Assembly: GCA_028455995.1 (NCBI GenBank)
Contig: JABELC010000007.1
Coordinates: 62,001 to 126,000 of the forward strand
Origin: Scleromitrula shiraiana
Taxonomy: Eukaryota; Ascomycota; Leotiomycetes; Helotiales; Sclerotiniaceae
DNA: 64,000 nt
Direction: 5' to 3'
Part shown: piece by piece, positions 61,830 to 64,000 of the stretch
Position numbering within the stretch: the stretch's first letter is position 1
Layout of the letters: every line of letters starts with the position of its first letter
Notes under the pieces: model-generated
Seen by the model: only the letters and a program-made list of their open reading frames with translations
What the model was told of the DNA's origin: nothing
Database searches by the model: none
Translations under genes and position numbers: made by a program

Positions 61830-63629
61830 CTATCCTGCCAATTCAGTAGGTGTTCCTTTGTATCGGTTGTCATTTACTTTCGACCCTTCTTGGCTCAACA
61901 CCACATTATCAGTTAAAGAATGGATAGGTCCTCTGCCCTGTGGTTCATCTATCACTTCAGTCTCCGTGGGCAGTTGTGCATCTGCTTCAATTCCTATTGG
62001 ATGTTGTAGATTTGGCCTTGCAGTTCCACCCACTTGTGAATACTTTGACTTTTGCCACCATAATAGAAGAATGCCACATATGACTACAACAATAACAGCA
62101 GCGCCGGTGGAAATACCAGCGATCGTGCCGCTGGAGATTTTATGGTTTACAGGTTTGTCTGCAGGTGTTGATGTAGAGTTGGAGCCGGTAGATGAATTTC
62201 CTAGGGAAATGTTCGTATCATTTGGACTTGTAGTTAACGAACCATTAGGAGATTGTTCTGTGATTGGTGACCAAGTATTTTTCCAAGTATCTGCCCACTT
62301 CATCTTCGATGGTACAATGTAATCATCATCCGCGCCTATACTTATAATGTTTTCATCCAAAGGACCTGGTATATCTGGACCTGGTGCTTGGGCCAGAAAC
62401 CAGACTCCCTGTTCATTGTAGCCCCATTGCACACCAATAAAAGCTGCTTGAAGAAAGGCTCTACCAAGATGGAGAGGACTCCCGGGTTTTGTGGGATAAC
62501 AAGGAAAAAATTGCATCTTCTGAGTTGTTATTGGCTCGCTCAGTGTAAGATTAAGAAGCATAAATGGTACTTTGATGGTTAAGTTTGCGTTGGCACTGCT
62601 GTTGACTTTGAATGTGAAGCTAAGATATGCTGGACTACTGATTATTTGGTTATATTTTGGATCGGAAATGTTCCACAGATACAAATTGTACTTCGATGAG
62701 TAAGAAACAGGCAGTTCCTCGGTAATTGCGTCGCAGGCAGTCCGAGTCAAAAATATATAAGGAAATGCGGGGTCAACATTTACCGAGATAGAAGTCTCAA
62801 TGGCGCCGTTATCCGAGAGTAAAAGACCGTTCCGGTTGAAAAACGAGAAAGGTGAATATCCTTCCGATACTCCGATGCCAATGTCGACTAAATCAATAGG
62901 TAGAGTTGCAAAACCGTAACGTTGAGCCGAGAATGATCCCAAAATTCGAGTCTGGTCATACCCCCCAATATAGTAAGAACCAGGAATAAACGGGTCGACT
63001 GATCCAATATGTAGACCAAATGCATTCGATGGCACAATGCCATTTCCCCAAAGAGCGCTGTCAATGAAAGTGCCATTCACTTCCGATTCATTGGTCCGTT
63101 GCCAGGTTTGATTGATATCCCAAGAACCGAGTGACAAGATGCCAGTTTGCAAGGCATACTTCGTGCCATCCGGTAAAAGATTGTAGCCAGCATCCACAAC
63201 TGACATGTCAAACGAGGCTACCGTTACCACTTGTTGGGTTTCCGATGGCAAATTCAGATCGTCAAAAATGACAGATGCGTTGATTCCGTCATATAATGTA
63301 CTTCCTAGGTCCAAGGTTGTGATTACGTCAGCAACTCCTGGGGGTTGAGCAGTAGAACTGAAAGTACTGGAACGGTTTGGGTCATAAAGTCCAGCTTTTT
63401 GAGCATCGCATATAGTGGGACAAAGGGCTGATGATAAGATTATTGATGTCCAAAATCCTCCAGGCAGTAGGTCAATGTCTTGACCTGGTGTTCCAATTTG
63501 CACTTTGACAGCTTGCCAGGGCCCATCTGGTCCGTATGTTGTTGATGACCACAGTAAGGCTCTAGGTAATGATGATTCGGCGATTGCAAAGAGGAAACAA
63601 TACATAAGAAAGAAGAATTGATTTGCCAT
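61830..63629 (-). CDS. Membrane-anchored pepsin-fold (A1-like) protein without catalytic Asp motifs
   Basis: An intronless frame of 599 residues starts at the ATG giving MANQFFFLMYCFLFAIAESS, a signal peptide; upstream codons in frame have no ATG. The extracellular part has the fold markers of peptidase A1: WQAVKVQIGTPGQDIDLLPG, GLYDPNRSSTFSS, ILSLGSWD, SYYIGGYDQTRI, PLHLGRAFLQAAFI. In the first motif DTG is replaced by LLPG, and in the second active-site position VNVDPAFPYIFL stands in place of DSG/DTG. Proteolysis is therefore unlikely. About fifteen N-x-S/T sites fit secretion. A Ser/Asn/Thr-rich stalk leads to one transmembrane helix (about 503-525, AAVIVVVICGILLLWW) and a 74-residue cytoplasmic tail. 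Such aspartic-protease-like membrane proteins are common in ascomycetes and have no known role. Confidence 0.9.
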   Translation of the reverse strand: MANQFFFLMYCFLFAIAESSLPRALLWSSTTYGPDGPWQAVKVQIGTPGQDIDLLPGGFWTSIILSSALCPTICDAQKAGLYDPNRSSTFSSTAQPPGVADVITTLDLGSTLYDGINASVIFDDLNLPSETQQVVTVASFDMSVVDAGYNLLPDGTKYALQTGILSLGSWDINQTWQRTNESEVNGTFIDSALWGNGIVPSNAFGLHIGSVDPFIPGSYYIGGYDQTRILGSFSAQRYGFATLPIDLVDIGIGVSEGYSPFSFFNRNGLLLSDNGAIETSISVNVDPAFPYIFLTRTACDAITEELPVSYSSKYNLYLWNISDPKYNQIISSPAYLSFTFKVNSSANANLTIKVPFMLLNLTLSEPITTQKMQFFPCYPTKPGSPLHLGRAFLQAAFIGVQWGYNEQGVWFLAQAPGPDIPGPLDENIISIGADDDYIVPSKMKWADTWKNTWSPITEQSPNGSLTTSPNDTNISLGNSSTGSNSTSTPADKPVNHKISSGTIAGISTGAAVIVVVICGILLLWWQKSKYSQVGGTARPNLQHPIGIEADAQLPTETEVIDEPQGRGPIHSLTDNVVLSQEGSKVNDNRYKGTPTELAG

Positions 63630-64000
63630 TCTGCACAATCAGAACGAGGTGGTTTATTTACGCGGGTGTAAAAAAATCAAAGTTGATGTTTAGAAAGAGC
63701 CTTCAGTAGTAGTGATTGACGCAAAGCAAAATGAAAAATGAGAAACAGATGGTTTGAAGTCACCCAGTCAATGCCCGTTGACAGTTTTCACAACTTTAAG
63801 TATGAGGGCCCAAAATATTGAATCCTTAAAAGGAACTTAGATCGCGAGGCCACAACATCCTAGCGTGAAACTCATCCACTGCCATTGTTTTGTGTAACTA
63901 TCATCATGTAACACAACATGGAATGAGGAACAGGGTTAAAGACATAGATTTCGAGGTAGACTTGATATAACTGAAGGGAAGAATCTTGAGTCCTAGAAAA
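63630..64000. promoter_or_regulatory. Upstream region of the pepsin-fold gene
   Basis: 371 bp to the window edge, normal composition. No TATA-like box or palindrome stands out and no second gene is visible. Confidence 0.4.

Noticed and set aside
1..64000. CRISPR arrays, bacterial operons, tRNA or rRNA genes
   Set aside because: No regularly spaced conserved repeats with unique spacers, no cloverleaf-like A/B box pair and no rRNA core sequence were seen.

Overview
This window looks like a chromosome arm segment of a filamentous ascomycete, most probably a Leotiomycete of the Helotiales. The order-level guess is inference. The evidence is short introns (54-97 bp) with GTRNGT donors, a HET-domain gene and a 2EXR-type gene, a fungal KCH potassium channel, a berberine-bridge-type FAD oxidase, and one large block that is almost pure A+T and carries the C-to-T / G-to-A signature of repeat-induced point mutation (RIP).

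Layout. 0-5.2 kb: the 3' end of an unknown gene at the left edge, then two decayed, oppositely oriented copies of one SRPK-like kinase family, with an 800-bp RIP-mutated TIR transposon between them. 5.3-9.75 kb: three intact neighbouring enzyme genes, an O-methyltransferase (-), a short-chain dehydrogenase (+) and a cupin protein (+), which resemble a small secondary-metabolism cluster. 9.75-11.67 kb: gene-free DNA ending in ACTAGTAGT-rich palindromes.

11.67-40.24 kb: a 28.6-kb AT-rich island that can be unpacked as a transposon nest. A TA-flanked TIR element (same family as the 800-bp copy) contains an LTR element with 130-bp LTRs (target duplication ATATA). That element contains (a) a 6.6-kb LTR element with 159-bp LTRs (AAAAA), itself interrupted by a second copy of its own family with 163-bp LTRs (ATTAG), and (b) a 7.7-kb Copia element with 160-bp LTRs (ATTTT). 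All flanking duplications are still readable. No intact gene is present in the island.

40.2-54.1 kb: microsatellite-rich DNA, a KCH-type potassium channel gene (-) whose long C-terminal tail is built from microsatellite-like codons, a 5-kb gene-free microsatellite tract, a secreted FAD-linked oxidase (+), and a Ras-like GTPase (+) with weak G-boxes and a CaaX end. 54.4-61.5 kb: mostly decayed genes (HET domain, 2EXR, a small membrane protein with one TGA, ankyrin repeats, a truncated MFS transporter) around one intact mitochondrial-type 1-Cys peroxiredoxin (-). 61.8-63.6 kb: an intact membrane-anchored pepsin-fold protein (-) that lacks the catalytic aspartate motifs.

No clearly new biological system is visible. 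The strongest observations are the fully resolvable nest, the paired degenerate kinases, the OMT/SDR/cupin group, and the GTPase whose prenylation motif lies across a possible 3' intron.
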